The notes beneath the pieces were generated by a model. The model was not told where the DNA came from. It made no database searches and saw nothing but the letters and a program-made list of their open reading frames with translations. The translations under genes and the position numbers were made by a program. From the NCBI RefSeq assembly GCF_030679875.1, contig NZ_JAUXSP010000012.1, forward strand, positions 124,001 through 188,000: DNA of 64,000 nucleotides, given 5' to 3'. Source of the stretch: Phenylobacterium sp. (lineage in GTDB: Bacteria; Pseudomonadota; Alphaproteobacteria; Caulobacterales; Caulobacteraceae). Positions within the stretch are counted from its first letter, which is position 1; every line of letters begins with the position of its first letter. Shown in pieces: positions 8,647 through 17,957 of this stretch.

Positions 8647-10011
8647 TTAAGCCGCCCGGGATATGACCCTGTTGCGGCCTGAGGACTTGGCCTCATAGAG
8701 CCCCTCGTCGGCCCGCTTGAGCAGGGTGTCGGGGGTGTCCTCGGGGCCGATGGTGGCGGCGACGCCGATGGAGATGGTGGCGGTCAGGAGCTCGGTTCCG
8801 TGCGCCACCCGGAAGGGTGAGCCGGCCACATGGAGGCGGATGCGCTCGGCGATTCGCTCGGCGTCCTCGATCCGGGTGCCGGGCATGACGACCACGAACT
8901 CCTCGCCCCCATAGCGACAGGGCAGGTCCACGGCCCGGACGTTCGAGGCCAGGCGCACGGCGAATTCGCGCAGCACCTCGTCGCCGACATCGTGGCCGTA
9001 GCCGTCATTGATCTTCTTGAAGTGGTCGATGTCGATCAGCAGGGTCGCTACCGGCTCGCCCCCATGGGCGGCGCGCTTGACCAGGGCTTCGAGCTGGCCG
9101 GACATGTAGCGGCGGTTGTGCAGGCCAGTGAGCTGGTCGGTGACCGCCAGCTCCAGGGAATGGTCGAGATTGTCCCGCAGATAGTCGGTGTAGCGCTTGC
9201 GGCGGATCTGGGTCCGCGCCCGGGCCGACAGCTCCTGGGGGTCGATGGGCTTGGACAGCAGGTCATTGACCCCGATGTCCAGGGCCTTCATCAGCCGCGG
9301 CCGCTCGTCGAAATCGACAATGGCCAGGATCGGCAGGTGGCGGGTGGCCTCGTCGGAGCGCAGCTGGGCGCAGAACCGCAGGCCATCGAAGCTGCGGGCG
9401 GTGACATTGACGATCACCAGGTCGACAGGTCCGCGGGCGGTCAGCAGGGCCTTTTCCGGCTCCGATTCGATGACCGGCCGGTGTTCGATGGAGAGTTCGG
9501 CGGAAATCCGCTGGGCCTGACGCTCATGATCATCGACGATCAGCACCCGGCCGCCTGTGCCCCCCAGGCGCGAACCCGCGCCGGCGATGACGCCGATGCG
9601 GCGGCCCGAGGCCTCACGCACCCGCAGTTCGTCGATGACGGTCTTCAGCCGGGTCAGGCTGCGCACCCGGGCGAACAGCATGACGTCGTCGATGGGCTTG
9701 GTGAGGAATTCGTCGGCGCCGGCCTCAAGGCCCGCGATCCGGTCAGCGCGGCCGTCCAGGGCGGTGACCAGCACAACGGGGACATGGCGGGTCTCAGGGT
9801 CGTCCTTCAGCCGGCGGCAGACCTGGAAGCCGTCCATGCCGGGCATCATGACGTCCAGCAGTACGATGTCGGGCTGTTCGGCCGCGGCCATGGCCAGCGC
9901 TGTGGGGCCATCATAGGCCGTCAGCACCTCGTAGTATTCGGCGCTCAGCTTGGCCTCGAGCAGGCGGACATTGGCCTCGATATCGTCCACGACAAGGATG
10001 CGTGCGGACAT
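8647..10011 (-). CDS. pleD: Diguanylate cyclase response regulator PleD
   Basis: A 454-aa protein, the same length as Caulobacter PleD. It makes cyclic di-GMP when phosphorylated and in Caulobacter drives the swarmer-to-stalked transition. The N-terminal receiver carries phosphoacceptor D53 (VLLDVMMPGMDG). The second receiver (about 155-270) has N202 where the Asp would be, so it is an adaptor or dimerisation domain. The GGDEF domain contains GGEEF at 368-372 and the product-inhibition site RAVD at 359-362, matching the numbering of the studied protein. It lies 6 nt downstream of divK in the same operon; DivJ and PleC are the expected kinase and phosphatase. It ends at the shared terminator. 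Confidence 0.97.
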   Translation of the reverse strand: MSARILVVDDIEANVRLLEAKLSAEYYEVLTAYDGPTALAMAAAEQPDIVLLDVMMPGMDGFQVCRRLKDDPETRHVPVVLVTALDGRADRIAGLEAGADEFLTKPIDDVMLFARVRSLTRLKTVIDELRVREASGRRIGVIAGAGSRLGGTGGRVLIVDDHERQAQRISAELSIEHRPVIESEPEKALLTARGPVDLVIVNVTARSFDGLRFCAQLRSDEATRHLPILAIVDFDERPRLMKALDIGVNDLLSKPIDPQELSARARTQIRRKRYTDYLRDNLDHSLELAVTDQLTGLHNRRYMSGQLEALVKRAAHGGEPVATLLIDIDHFKKINDGYGHDVGDEVLREFAVRLASNVRAVDLPCRYGGEEFVVVMPGTRIEDAERIAERIRLHVAGSPFRVAHGTELLTATISIGVAATIGPEDTPDTLLKRADEGLYEAKSSGRNRVISRAA

Positions 10012-10017
10012 GGTGGC

Positions 10018-10383
10018 CTACCCCAGGAGTCGGCGGATGGTGTCGAGGAAGTGCGACACGGAAATGGGTTTGGAGATGTAGGCCTCGCACCCGCCTTCGC
10101 GGATGCGCTCCTCATCGCCCTTCATGGCGAAGGCGGTGACGGCGACCACAGGGATGTGGGCCAGCTCGTCGTCTTCCTTGAGCCACTTGGTGACCTCCAG
10201 CCCCGAGATTTCGGGAAGCTGGATGTCCATCAATATGAGGTCAGGACGGTGCTCACGGGCCAAAGAGAGGGCTTGCAGTCCTTCGCGGGTCTGCAGCGTC
10301 TCGTACCCCTGTGCGTCGAGCAGGTCATGAAACAGCTTCATGTTCAGCTCGTTATCCTCGACGATGAGGACCTTCTTGGCCAT
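10018..10383 (-). CDS. divK: Single-domain response regulator DivK
   Basis: A 121-aa stand-alone receiver, [18 protein letters not shown] onward, nearly identical over its length to Caulobacter DivK. The ED pair is at 9-10, phosphoacceptor D53 lies in [10 protein letters not shown], the T/F switch region is [16 protein letters not shown], and the conserved Lys is in YISKPIS. It transmits polarity information from DivJ/PleC to DivL-CckA and so to CtrA. I chose ATG 10383 because it gives D53; an ATG two codons upstream (10389) is possible. A much longer in-frame extension to 10800 overlaps the HAD gene and is not real. A CtrA-type box lies about 80 bp upstream. Confidence 0.96.
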   Translation of the reverse strand: MAKKVLIVEDNELNMKLFHDLLDAQGYETLQTREGLQALSLAREHRPDLILMDIQLPEISGLEVTKWLKEDDELAHIPVVAVTAFAMKGDEERIREGGCEAYISKPISVSHFLDTIRRLLG

Positions 10384-10463
10384 GGTCATCCCGACGATGC
10401 TCTTTTCGGACGGCGAATGTGTCGCCGGCCCCACCTTTGGTTCCATTGATCCCACGGATATCC

Positions 10464-10478
10464 TTAAACTGGCGTTAG
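10464..10478. promoter_or_regulatory. Candidate CtrA-binding box upstream of divK
   Basis: TTAA (10464-10467), seven bases, TTAG (10475-10478). This is the TTAA-N7-TTAA geometry of CtrA sites with one mismatch. It lies in the 111-bp gap between divK and the divergent HAD gene. CtrA activation of divK is established in Caulobacter; the site here is inferred. Confidence 0.5.
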
Positions 10479-10494
10479 CCGCACGAGAGAGCCA

Positions 10495-11223
10495 GTGGTC
10501 GACACGTCGCACCCTTCCCCGCCCATCGCTGAGACCGTGACCCCAACGCGGACGGCAGGGCAAACTGCGGCCGGCGGCGACACCGCCCGGGCCCGGCAGG
10601 TGGAGGCCCTGGGGCTGGACCCCGGCCGTCCCCTGGTGATCGTCGATGTGGATGAGGTGCTGGGCCACTTCATGGAGGGCTTCGGCGCCTTCCTGGAAGG
10701 CCGCGGCCTGGAGTTCCGGGTCGAACGCTTCGCCCTGTTCCAGAACATCTATCGCCCTGGAGAGGACGCGCACCTGGCGATCGAGGAAGGCCGCCGACAC
10801 TATGACGACTTCTTCCGTTATGGCTCAGGCGAGATGCGGGTGGCCGAAGGCGCGGCCGAGGCCCTGCGACGGCTGGCCGAGCAGGCCGGGGTGGTGATCC
10901 TGACCAATGCGCCCGGACAGGGACGCCTGGCCCGGGCCCGCTGGCTGGGCCGCCATGGGCTGGACTATCCGCTGTTGCTCAATACGGGGCCCAAGGGGCC
11001 GCTGGCCGCGGCCCTGGCCGACCAGGTGCGGGGGCCGGCGGCCTTCATCGACGATCTGCTGCCCAATCTGGACTCGGTGGCTGAGACCGCGCCGAAGGTC
11101 GCGCGCTTCCAGCATGTGGCCGACCCGCGCCTGCGCCCGCTGGCGCCGGCGGCGCCTGATCGGCACACCCGAATCGACGACTGGGACGCCCTGCGCATCG
11201 CCATCGCCGACTCCATCTCCTGA
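10495..11223 (+). CDS. HAD-superfamily hydrolase
   Basis: A 242-aa haloacid-dehalogenase-like phosphatase. Motif I is DVDEV with D51 and D53, motif II is T137 in ILTNAP, a likely motif III Lys is K167, and motif IV is the D186-D187 pair in FIDDLLPN. The first 40 residues are Pro/Ala/Thr-rich and probably disordered. The start is GTG at 10495 with GAGAG a few bases upstream; a later start is possible. It is divergent from divK and 17 nt upstream of a ROK kinase, so it may act on a sugar phosphate, but that is only context. The substrate is unknown. Confidence 0.8.
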   Translation: MVDTSHPSPPIAETVTPTRTAGQTAAGGDTARARQVEALGLDPGRPLVIVDVDEVLGHFMEGFGAFLEGRGLEFRVERFALFQNIYRPGEDAHLAIEEGRRHYDDFFRYGSGEMRVAEGAAEALRRLAEQAGVVILTNAPGQGRLARARWLGRHGLDYPLLLNTGPKGPLAAALADQVRGPAAFIDDLLPNLDSVAETAPKVARFQHVADPRLRPLAPAAPDRHTRIDDWDALRIAIADSIS

Positions 11224-11240
11224 CCCGACCGGGCGAGACC

Positions 11241-12137
11241 ATGATCCGCATCGGGGTCGATTTCGGCAGCACCAAGATCGAAGCCGCCGCCCTGGACCAG
11301 GACGGCGCCATCCTCGCCCGCCTGCGTGCGCCCAATCCGGGCGCCTACGAACCGGCCCTGACGGTAGTGGCCGAACTGGTGGCGGCTGTGGAGCGCGAGG
11401 CTGGCGCCCGGGCCCGGCAGATCGGGGTGGGCATGCCCGGCTCGATCTCCCCGGCCACCGGCCTGATCCGCAACGCCAATTCCGTCTGGCTGAACGGTCA
11501 GCGATTCGGCTGTGACCTGGAAGCCCGCCTGCTGCGCCCCGTGCGTCTGGCCAATGACGCCAACTGCCTGGCCCTGTCGGAGGCCGCCGATGGGGCCGGC
11601 GCAGGCGCGGGCGTGGTGTTCGCCGCCATCCTGGGCACCGGTTGCGGCGGCGGCGTGGTGGTGGATGGCAAGCTCATTGAAGGCCGAAACGGCGTGGCGG
11701 GCGAATGGGGCCACACCCCCCTGCCCTGGCCGACGGTGGAGGAGCATCCGGGCCCTGGCTGCTGGTGCGGACGGCGCGGCTGCCTGGAGACCTGGATCTC
11801 TGGTCCAGCCCTGGCCAGAGATCATGGAACGGGACTGGCGGCTCCCGACATCATCGCCCTGGCCCGGGAAGGGGCGCCCGAGGCCCAGGCGAGCCTGCAT
11901 CGGTACATCGATCGTCTCGGACGCGCCCTGGCCGTGGTGGCGGACCTGATCGATCCCGACGTCATCGTCCTGGGCGGGGGGATGTCCAATGTGGCTGAGC
12001 TCTATGAACGGCTGCCAACCGCCATCGCGCCGCACGTCTTCGCCGACGGTTTCGACACGCCAGTCCGACCAGCGGTTCACGGGGATTCATCCGGAGTCAG
12101 GGGCGCAGCCTGGCTGTGGCCCCTGGGCGGCCCATGA
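11241..12137 (+). CDS. ROK family sugar kinase (fructokinase/NagK type)
   Basis: A 298-aa ROK kinase that phosphorylates a hexose or N-acetylhexosamine with ATP in the cytosol. The ATP loop D7-F-G-S-T-K is at the N terminus, catalytic D106 lies in LANDANC, and the sugar-binding E155/H158 are in GEWGH. The ROK zinc site is complete: H158, C174, C176 and C181 in the CWCGRRGC segment. The size is normal. Its stop overlaps the DNA polymerase IV start (ATGA at 12134-12137), so the two are translationally coupled. The exact sugar cannot be decided; fructose, glucose and GlcNAc are all possible. Confidence 0.9.
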   Translation: MIRIGVDFGSTKIEAAALDQDGAILARLRAPNPGAYEPALTVVAELVAAVEREAGARARQIGVGMPGSISPATGLIRNANSVWLNGQRFGCDLEARLLRPVRLANDANCLALSEAADGAGAGAGVVFAAILGTGCGGGVVVDGKLIEGRNGVAGEWGHTPLPWPTVEEHPGPGCWCGRRGCLETWISGPALARDHGTGLAAPDIIALAREGAPEAQASLHRYIDRLGRALAVVADLIDPDVIVLGGGMSNVAELYERLPTAIAPHVFADGFDTPVRPAVHGDSSGVRGAAWLWPLGGP

Positions 12138-13408
12138 GCGCCCTGTGCCGCGACTGCCTGTGGACAGGCGCTGCGCCCGTCGCCCGGCGCTGCCCGTCCT
12201 GCGGCTCGCCGCGGCTGGTGGCGCATGAGGAGCTCTTCCAGCTGTCCATGGCCCATCTGGACTGCGACGCCTTTTATGCCTCGGTGGAGAAGCGTGACCG
12301 GCCTGAGCTGCGCGACCGGCCGGTGATCGTCGGCGGCGGGGTCCGCGGGGTGGTGACCACCTGCTGCTACATGGCCAGGGTCTATGGGGTGCGCTCGGCC
12401 ATGCCGATGTTCAAGGCCCTGGCCGCCTGTCCCCAGGCTGTGGTGATCAAGCCGGACTTCGCCAAGTACAAGGCCGAGAGCAAGACCATCATGGGCCTGC
12501 TGGCGCAGCTGACGCCCCTGGTGCAGCCCCTGTCGCTGGATGAGGCCTGGATGGACCTGTCGGGCACTGAACGCCTGCATGGCGCCCCCCCGGCGGTGAC
12601 CCTGGCCAGGGCGCAGGCCAGGATCGAATCGCAAACCGGCCTGACCGTCTCCATCGGCCTGGCCCCCAACAAGTTCCTGGCCAAGATCGCCTCCGATCTC
12701 GACAAGCCGAGGGGCTTTTCAGTGATTGGCGCGGCTGAGGCGCAGACCTTCCTGGCCCCGCGGCCGGTAGGTCTGTTGCCCGGGGTGGGGCCAGCCATGG
12801 TCAAGTCCCTGGAGGCCGCCGGCCTCAAGACCATCGGCGATCTGGCGCGGTGCGATCAAAAGGACCTGGCCCGGCGCTTCGGGGCCCACGGCCTGCGACT
12901 CCATGATCTGGCCCATGGCCGTGACAACCGGCCGGTGGACCCCGATCAGGTTCGCAAGGGAATCAGCGCCGAGACGACCTTCAACAGCGATCTGGCCGCC
13001 TATGACGCGCTGGAGGACCGGCTGTCGCCGCTTTGCGAGCGGGTGGCGATCCAGGCCCGGGCCGCCGGCGTCACCGGCCGGGTGGTGACCCTGAAGCTCA
13101 AGACCCCGGACTTTCGGCTGCTGACCCGCCGGCGGGCGCTGGGCGAGCCGACCCAGACCGCCCGAACCCTGTTCGCCGCGGCCCGGGAACTGTTGCGTCG
13201 CGAGGCCGATGGTCGCACCTTCCGCCTGATCGGGGTGGGCCTGAGCGAGCTTTCCCCCGCCTCACAGGCCGGCGGCGGGCTGTTCGGCGACGACGAGCAG
13301 AGGGTTCTTACCGAGGAGCGCACCGCCGACGCCATAAGGGCGCGGTTTGGGCCGCAGGCGCTGACCCGCGGTCGCGCCCTGCGCCTAAAACCCCGCGATC
13401 ACGAGTAA
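12134..13408 (+). CDS. dinB: DNA polymerase IV (Y family) with N-terminal zinc ribbon
   Basis: A 424-aa translesion polymerase. Catalytic residues are D43 (with D45) in HLDCDAFYASVEKRD and D136-E137 in SLDEAWMDLSG. The fingers/palm signature IGLAPNKFLAKIASDLDKPRG and the HhH region LLPGVGPAMVKSLEAAGLKTIGDL are present. The little-finger domain runs to the C terminus. An N-terminal extension carries C5-x2-C8 and C20-x2-C23, a probable zinc ribbon absent from E. coli DinB. The ATG overlaps the ROK stop; an in-frame GTG at 12116 is possible but less likely. I see no LexA-type box immediately upstream, consistent with the coupled position. Confidence 0.92.
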   Translation: MSALCRDCLWTGAAPVARRCPSCGSPRLVAHEELFQLSMAHLDCDAFYASVEKRDRPELRDRPVIVGGGVRGVVTTCCYMARVYGVRSAMPMFKALAACPQAVVIKPDFAKYKAESKTIMGLLAQLTPLVQPLSLDEAWMDLSGTERLHGAPPAVTLARAQARIESQTGLTVSIGLAPNKFLAKIASDLDKPRGFSVIGAAEAQTFLAPRPVGLLPGVGPAMVKSLEAAGLKTIGDLARCDQKDLARRFGAHGLRLHDLAHGRDNRPVDPDQVRKGISAETTFNSDLAAYDALEDRLSPLCERVAIQARAAGVTGRVVTLKLKTPDFRLLTRRRALGEPTQTARTLFAAARELLRREADGRTFRLIGVGLSELSPASQAGGGLFGDDEQRVLTEERTADAIRARFGPQALTRGRALRLKPRDHE

Positions 13409-13528
13409 GGCGGGGCGAAAAAGCCTACAGGCGGAACGATAAAAAGATGGGCGTCGGGTGCTTGGGGTCGGGGTTCGACGATTTCAACCCTTTCAAACGC
13501 GTCCCTTTTCCATATCTAATCACTTAGC

Positions 13529-13549
13529 GGCGGGAACCAGACTCCCGCC
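13529..13549 (+). other. Small hairpin in clpS 5' leader
   Basis: GGCGGGA, a 7-nt loop, TCCCGCC, ending immediately before the clpS Shine-Dalgarno AGGAGA (13550-13555). It lies in the 155-bp gap after dinB and could affect ribosome access. No T-tract follows, so it is not a terminator. Confidence 0.35.
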
Positions 13550-13563
13550 AGGAGACGTTTTCG

Positions 13564-13893
13564 ATGGCCGAGCGCAAGCAAGGTGATGTGTCGACGGGCG
13601 TCAAATCGGCGGTCATCACTCAGACCAAGCCGAAGACGCAAAAGCCGTCCATGTACCGAGTCCTGCTGCTGAACGACGACTACACGCCGATGGAGTTCGT
13701 CGTTTATGTCCTGGAGCAGTTTTTCAACAAGTCGCGCGAAGATGCGACAAGGATCATGTTGCACGTACATCAGTATGGCGTGGGCGTTTGCGGTGTCTTC
13801 ACCTTCGAGGTGGCCGAGACCAAAGTCGCGCAGGTCGTAGATACCGCCAGGCGGCATCAACACCCGCTTCAATGCACCATGGAAAAGGATTGA
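13564..13893 (+). CDS. clpS: ATP-dependent Clp protease adaptor ClpS
   Basis: A 109-aa adaptor that binds N-degron (Leu/Phe/Trp/Tyr N-terminal) substrates and hands them to ClpA-ClpP. The core [21 protein letters not shown] contains the NDD/TPMEFV pocket residues, and the helix AEAR-like segment [14 protein letters not shown] and the C-terminal LQCTMEKD are typical. The first 35 residues are the flexible extension needed for delivery. SD AGGAGA lies 8 nt upstream of the ATG. It is 10 nt before clpA, the usual operon. Confidence 0.96.
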   Translation: MAERKQGDVSTGVKSAVITQTKPKTQKPSMYRVLLLNDDYTPMEFVVYVLEQFFNKSREDATRIMLHVHQYGVGVCGVFTFEVAETKVAQVVDTARRHQHPLQCTMEKD

Positions 13894-13903
13894 GAGGCTC
13901 AGA

Positions 13904-16228
13904 TTGCCCTCGTTTTCGCGCCCCCTAGAAGAATCACTGCATCGCGCGGTCGCTTACGCCAATGAGCGAAAGCACGAGTATGCGACCCTGGAACACCTGC
14001 TCCTCGCGCTGATCGACGATGAGGAAGCCGCAGCCGTCATGCGCGCCTGCGAAGTCGACCTGGGCGCCCTTCGGGGCACCCTCACCGGCTATGTGGACAA
14101 TGAGCTCCGCTCGCTGGTGGTCGATGACGGGGAGGACGCCAAGCCGACGGCGGGCTTCCAGCGCGTGATCCAGCGCGCGGTCATCCACGTCCAGTCGTCC
14201 GGGCGGGAGGACGTCACCGGCGCCAATGTGCTGGTGGCCATCTTCTCCGAACGGGAAAGCCATGCCGCCTACTTCCTGCAGGAGCAGGACATGACGCGGT
14301 ACGACGCGGTGAACTACATCGCCCACGGCATCGCCAAGAAGGCCGGCGCCAGCGTTGAGAGCAAGCCCGTCAAGGGCGCCGACGACGAGGAGAAGCCCTC
14401 GGTGAAGACCGGCGGCGAGGCCCTTGAGGCCTATTGCGTCGACCTCAACGAGAAGGCCAAGGAGGGCAAGGTCGATCCCCTGATCGGCCGGGCCGCCGAG
14501 GTTGAGCGCTGCATCCAGATCCTGTGCCGGCGGACCAAGAACAACCCCCTGCTGGTGGGCGACCCCGGCGTGGGCAAGACCGCCATCGCTGAGGGCCTGG
14601 CCCGCAAGATCGTCAACAACCAGGTCCCTGAGGTCCTGGCCGGGGCGACCATCTTCTCCCTCGACATGGGGGCGCTGCTGGCCGGCACCCGCTATCGCGG
14701 GGACTTCGAAGAGCGGGTCAAGCAGGTGGTCAAGGAGTTGGAGAATCACCCCGACGCCATCCTGTTCATCGACGAGATCCACACGGTGATCGGCGCCGGC
14801 GCCACCAGCGGCGGGGCCATGGACGCCTCCAACCTGCTGAAGCCGGCCCTGGCTTCCGGCGCCCTGCGCTGCATGGGCTCGACGACCTACAAGGAGTTCC
14901 GTCAGCACTTCGAGAAGGACCGGGCGCTCGTCCGGCGCTTCCAGAAGATCGACGTGAATGAGCCGACGCTCGAGGACACGATCAAGATCCTCAAGGGCCT
15001 GAAGACCTACTACGAGGAGTTCCACAAGCTCCGCTACACCAACGACGCGCTCAAGGCCGCCGTCGAGCTGTCGGCCAAGTACATCAACGACCGCAAGCTG
15101 CCGGACAAGGCGATCGACCTGATCGACGAGGCCGGCGCGAGCCAGATGCTGCTGCCCGAGAGCCGCCGGAAGAAGACCATCGGCGTCAAGGAGATCGAGG
15201 CCGTGGTGGCCAAGATCGCCCGCATCCCGCCCAAGTCGGTCTCCAAGACCGACACCGAGGCGCTGAAGCAGCTGGAGACCGACCTGAAGCGGGCGGTCTA
15301 CGGCCAGGACGAGGCGATCGATCAGCTGTCGGCGGCCATGAAGATGGCCCGCGCCGGCCTGCGCGATCCCAACAAGCCGATCGGCTGCTACCTGTTCTCA
15401 GGGCCGACCGGCACCGGCAAGACCGAGACCGCGCGGCAACTGGCCTCGACCCTGGGCATCGAACTCCTGCGCTTCGACATGTCGGAGTATATGGAGCGGC
15501 ACACGGTCAGCCGCCTGATCGGGGCGCCTCCCGGCTATGTGGGCTTCGACCAGGGGGGCCTGCTGACCGACTCCGTCGACCAGCATCCCCACGCCGTGGT
15601 GCTGCTGGACGAGATCGAGAAGGCCCACCCGGACGTCTACAACATCCTGCTCCAGGTCATGGACCACGGGGTGCTGACCGACTCCAACGGCAAGAAGATC
15701 GACTTCCGCAACGTGGTGCTCATCATGACCACCAATGCGGGGGCGGCCGATGCGCAGCGCAACACCATCGGCTTTGGCCGGGGCAAGGCTGACCACGAGG
15801 CCGAAGAGGCGATCAAGCGGGTCTTCACCCCGGAATTCCGCAACCGCCTCGACGCGGTCGTGGCCTTCCGTCCGCTGGACTCCTCGATCATCCGTCAGGT
15901 GGTCCAGAAGTTCGTCATGCAGCTCGAGGCCCAGCTGGCCGACCGCCATGTGACGATCGAGACCAGCGACGAGGCGGCCGGCTGGCTGGCCGACAACGGC
16001 TTCGACGAGCTCTATGGCGCCCGGCCGCTGGCCCGGGTCATCCAGGAGCACATCAAGAAGCCACTGGCCGACGAGATCCTGTTTGGCCGGCTGGTCAAGG
16101 GCGGCCACGTCCGCGTGGTGCTCAAGGACGGCAAGCTGGACTTCGAAATCGAGGGCGACGCCCGCGAGCCCGGGGCGCCGACGATCGAGAACCCGTCCAA
16201 GGACGCAGCGGCCGAACTGGCCGACTAA
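13904..16228 (+). CDS. clpA: ATP-dependent Clp protease ATP-binding subunit ClpA
   Basis: A 774-aa double AAA+ unfoldase for ClpP. Two Clp N repeats fill about 1-145. AAA1 has Walker A GDPGVGKT at 219-226 and Walker [12 protein letters not shown]2 has Walker A GPTGTGKT at 500-507, Walker [14 protein letters not shown] and the small C-terminal domain ([11 protein letters not shown]). The start is TTG at 13904, giving [15 protein letters not shown] as in other ClpA proteins, with GAGAGG six bases upstream. No M-domain is present, so it is ClpA rather than ClpB or ClpC. It ends before a strong terminator at 16252. Confidence 0.97.
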   Translation: MPSFSRPLEESLHRAVAYANERKHEYATLEHLLLALIDDEEAAAVMRACEVDLGALRGTLTGYVDNELRSLVVDDGEDAKPTAGFQRVIQRAVIHVQSSGREDVTGANVLVAIFSERESHAAYFLQEQDMTRYDAVNYIAHGIAKKAGASVESKPVKGADDEEKPSVKTGGEALEAYCVDLNEKAKEGKVDPLIGRAAEVERCIQILCRRTKNNPLLVGDPGVGKTAIAEGLARKIVNNQVPEVLAGATIFSLDMGALLAGTRYRGDFEERVKQVVKELENHPDAILFIDEIHTVIGAGATSGGAMDASNLLKPALASGALRCMGSTTYKEFRQHFEKDRALVRRFQKIDVNEPTLEDTIKILKGLKTYYEEFHKLRYTNDALKAAVELSAKYINDRKLPDKAIDLIDEAGASQMLLPESRRKKTIGVKEIEAVVAKIARIPPKSVSKTDTEALKQLETDLKRAVYGQDEAIDQLSAAMKMARAGLRDPNKPIGCYLFSGPTGTGKTETARQLASTLGIELLRFDMSEYMERHTVSRLIGAPPGYVGFDQGGLLTDSVDQHPHAVVLLDEIEKAHPDVYNILLQVMDHGVLTDSNGKKIDFRNVVLIMTTNAGAADAQRNTIGFGRGKADHEAEEAIKRVFTPEFRNRLDAVVAFRPLDSSIIRQVVQKFVMQLEAQLADRHVTIETSDEAAGWLADNGFDELYGARPLARVIQEHIKKPLADEILFGRLVKGGHVRVVLKDGKLDFEIEGDAREPGAPTIENPSKDAAAELAD

Positions 16229-16251
16229 GGCGGACGGCCTGTTGAAACGTC

Positions 16252-16281
16252 AAAGCCCCGGCCAATCGGCCGGGGCTTTTT
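16252..16281 (+). terminator. Intrinsic terminator after clpA
   Basis: AAAGCCCCGGCC, loop AATC, GGCCGGGGCTTTTT: a 12-bp perfect stem followed by a T-run. It also faces the convergent HIT gene. Confidence 0.92.
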
Positions 16282-16304
16282 CGTGGGCGCGAAGGACGCC
16301 TGGA

Positions 16305-16742
16305 TCAGGCGATGTTGGCGGCGATCTGCTCGGCCAGGGCCTTGAGCTCCGCGGGGTCGGCCATGCCGCCCGAAGCGTGGCGGCCCACCGCGACCCCGTC
16401 CCACCGGGGCAGGATGTGGAAATGCGGATGGAAGACGGTCTGGCCGGCCGCCGTCCCGTTGAACTGGCTTATGACGATCCCATCTGGCTCAAGGGCCGCG
16501 CGCACCGCCCGGGCCACCCGCTGGACGCCAAGAATGAGCGGGGCGAGGACGGCGGGGTCTTCCTCAAGCAGGTTCAGGGCGGTGGAGTGCTTGGGAATCA
16601 CCAGGGTGTGGCCCTTCACCTGCGGAAAGACGTCCATGAAGGCCAGGACGTGGTCGTCCTCGAACACCCGGGCGCAGGGCGCCTCGCCGCGCAGGATCTT
16701 GGCGAAGATATTGTTGGGGTCGTAGGTCCCGTCCAGGCTCAT
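16305..16742 (-). CDS. HIT family nucleotide-binding hydrolase
   Basis: A 145-aa Hint-branch HIT protein. The histidine triad HPHFHILP supplies H105, H107 and catalytic H109. FAKILRGEAPCARVFEDD and GHTLVIPKHS are the usual N-terminal motifs. Such proteins hydrolyse AMP-linked compounds such as adenosine phosphoramidates. I chose ATG 16742 (MSLDGTYDPNN), since the in-frame upstream TTG adds 13 non-conserved residues. It lies 63 nt downstream of the acetyltransferase-like gene on the same strand. Confidence 0.92.
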   Translation of the reverse strand: MSLDGTYDPNNIFAKILRGEAPCARVFEDDHVLAFMDVFPQVKGHTLVIPKHSTALNLLEEDPAVLAPLILGVQRVARAVRAALEPDGIVISQFNGTAAGQTVFHPHFHILPRWDGVAVGRHASGGMADPAELKALAEQIAANIA

Positions 16743-16805
16743 GGCGCGCGCTCCTCTGGCGTTGATCCCCGTGCTTAGCAAATCGCCGGCGGGCCGGCGA
16801 CGGCC

Positions 16806-17957
16806 TCAGCCCTGGCGGAAGGGGGAGTATTCCTCAGAGAGCCATTCCATCTCGCCGTCGAGGGCGGCCTTCTCCCGGGCCACGAAGTCCTCGACGGGGC
16901 CGCGCAGGACCCGATCGGCGATGTAGTGGGCCGAATAGACCGGCGTCGGCAGATAGCCGCGAGCGATCTTGTGCTGGCCCTGGGCGCCGGCCTCCACCCG
17001 CGCCAGCCCCCGGGTGATGGCCCATTCGATGGCCTGATAGTAGCAGAGCTCGAAATGCAGGAACGGGACGTCCTCGACGCAGCCCCAGTTGCGGCCATAG
17101 AGGGCGTCGGCGCCGATCAGATTGAGGGCGCCGGCGATCCAGCGGCCGTCACGTCTGGCCATGATCAGCAGGACCCTGTCAGCCATCCGCTCCCCGAGCA
17201 GGGAGAAGAACAGGCGGTTCAGATAGGGCTGGCCCCACTTGCGCGAGCCGGTGTCCATGTAGAAGCCGAAGAAGGCGTCCCAGGCGTCTTCGGTCAGCTC
17301 GGCCCCTGTGAGGCATACGATCTCCAGCCCCGCCTGGGCGTCGCGACGCTCCCGGCGGATGGTCTTGCGCCGGCCAGAGGACAGGTCGGCCAGAAAGTCG
17401 TCGAAGCTCCCGTAGCCCCTGTTGAACCAGTGGTACTGCTGGCCCTGCCGCTGGGCGAGGCCCTGGGCGCCCAGCCAGTCCCACTCAGATGCTGTGGGAA
17501 AATTGATGTGGACCGAAGAGACCCCCATCTGCTGGCAAAGGGTCAGGGCGCCCCCGAGCAGCATCTCGTAGCCCGCCTCGGCTGAAATGTCGGGGCGCAC
17601 CAGCAGGCGGGGTCCCGTGGCCGGGGTGAAGGGAGCGGCCGACAGGAGTTTGGGATAGTAGCGGCCCCCGGCCCGCTCATAGGCGTCGGCCCAGCTGTGG
17701 TCGAAGATGTATTCGCCCTGGCTGTGGGATTTCAGATAGAGGGGCATGACCGCCGCCACCTCGCCGGCCTCGTCCTCAATGGCCAGGTGCTGGGGCCCCC
17801 ATCCCGTGCGTTCGACGGCGCAACCAGCCTGTTCGAGCACGTCGAGGAAGTCGTAGGCGACGAAGGGATTGCCGCTGGCCCCGGCGCAAGCCTCCCAGGC
17901 CGCCCGGCCAATATCTGCGATGCGACGGTTCACGCGGACCGCCGGCTTCAGGCTCAC
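16806..17957 (-). CDS. GNAT-like / peptidoglycan-biosynthesis-type acyltransferase (COG3146 family)
   Basis: A 383-aa protein of the COG3146/DUF482 family, which has a tandem GNAT or FemAB-like fold. Recognisable stretches are NPFVAYDFLDVLEQAGCAV near 30-48, PLYLKSHSQGEYIFDHSWADAYERAGGRYYPKL near 72-104, and the C-terminal FELCYYQAIEWAITRGLARVEAGAQGQHKIARGY. The reaction is not established. The GTG start overlaps the stop of the glycerophosphodiesterase gene by 4 nt (GTGA), so it is the third gene of a ridA-glpQ-like-GNAT operon. Confidence 0.85.
   Translation of the reverse strand: MSLKPAVRVNRRIADIGRAAWEACAGASGNPFVAYDFLDVLEQAGCAVERTGWGPQHLAIEDEAGEVAAVMPLYLKSHSQGEYIFDHSWADAYERAGGRYYPKLLSAAPFTPATGPRLLVRPDISAEAGYEMLLGGALTLCQQMGVSSVHINFPTASEWDWLGAQGLAQRQGQQYHWFNRGYGSFDDFLADLSSGRRKTIRRERRDAQAGLEIVCLTGAELTEDAWDAFFGFYMDTGSRKWGQPYLNRLFFSLLGERMADRVLLIMARRDGRWIAGALNLIGADALYGRNWGCVEDVPFLHFELCYYQAIEWAITRGLARVEAGAQGQHKIARGYLPTPVYSAHYIADRVLRGPVEDFVAREKAALDGEMEWLSEEYSPFRQG

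Noticed and set aside
8344..8682. 112-codon ORF overlapping rpmG
   Set aside because: The other frame encodes L33 with its own start, SD and terminator; this ORF also runs through the terminator.
10384..10800. N-terminal extension of divK to a 260-aa protein
   Set aside because: The extra part runs antisense to the HAD gene and DivK is complete from the ATG at 10383.
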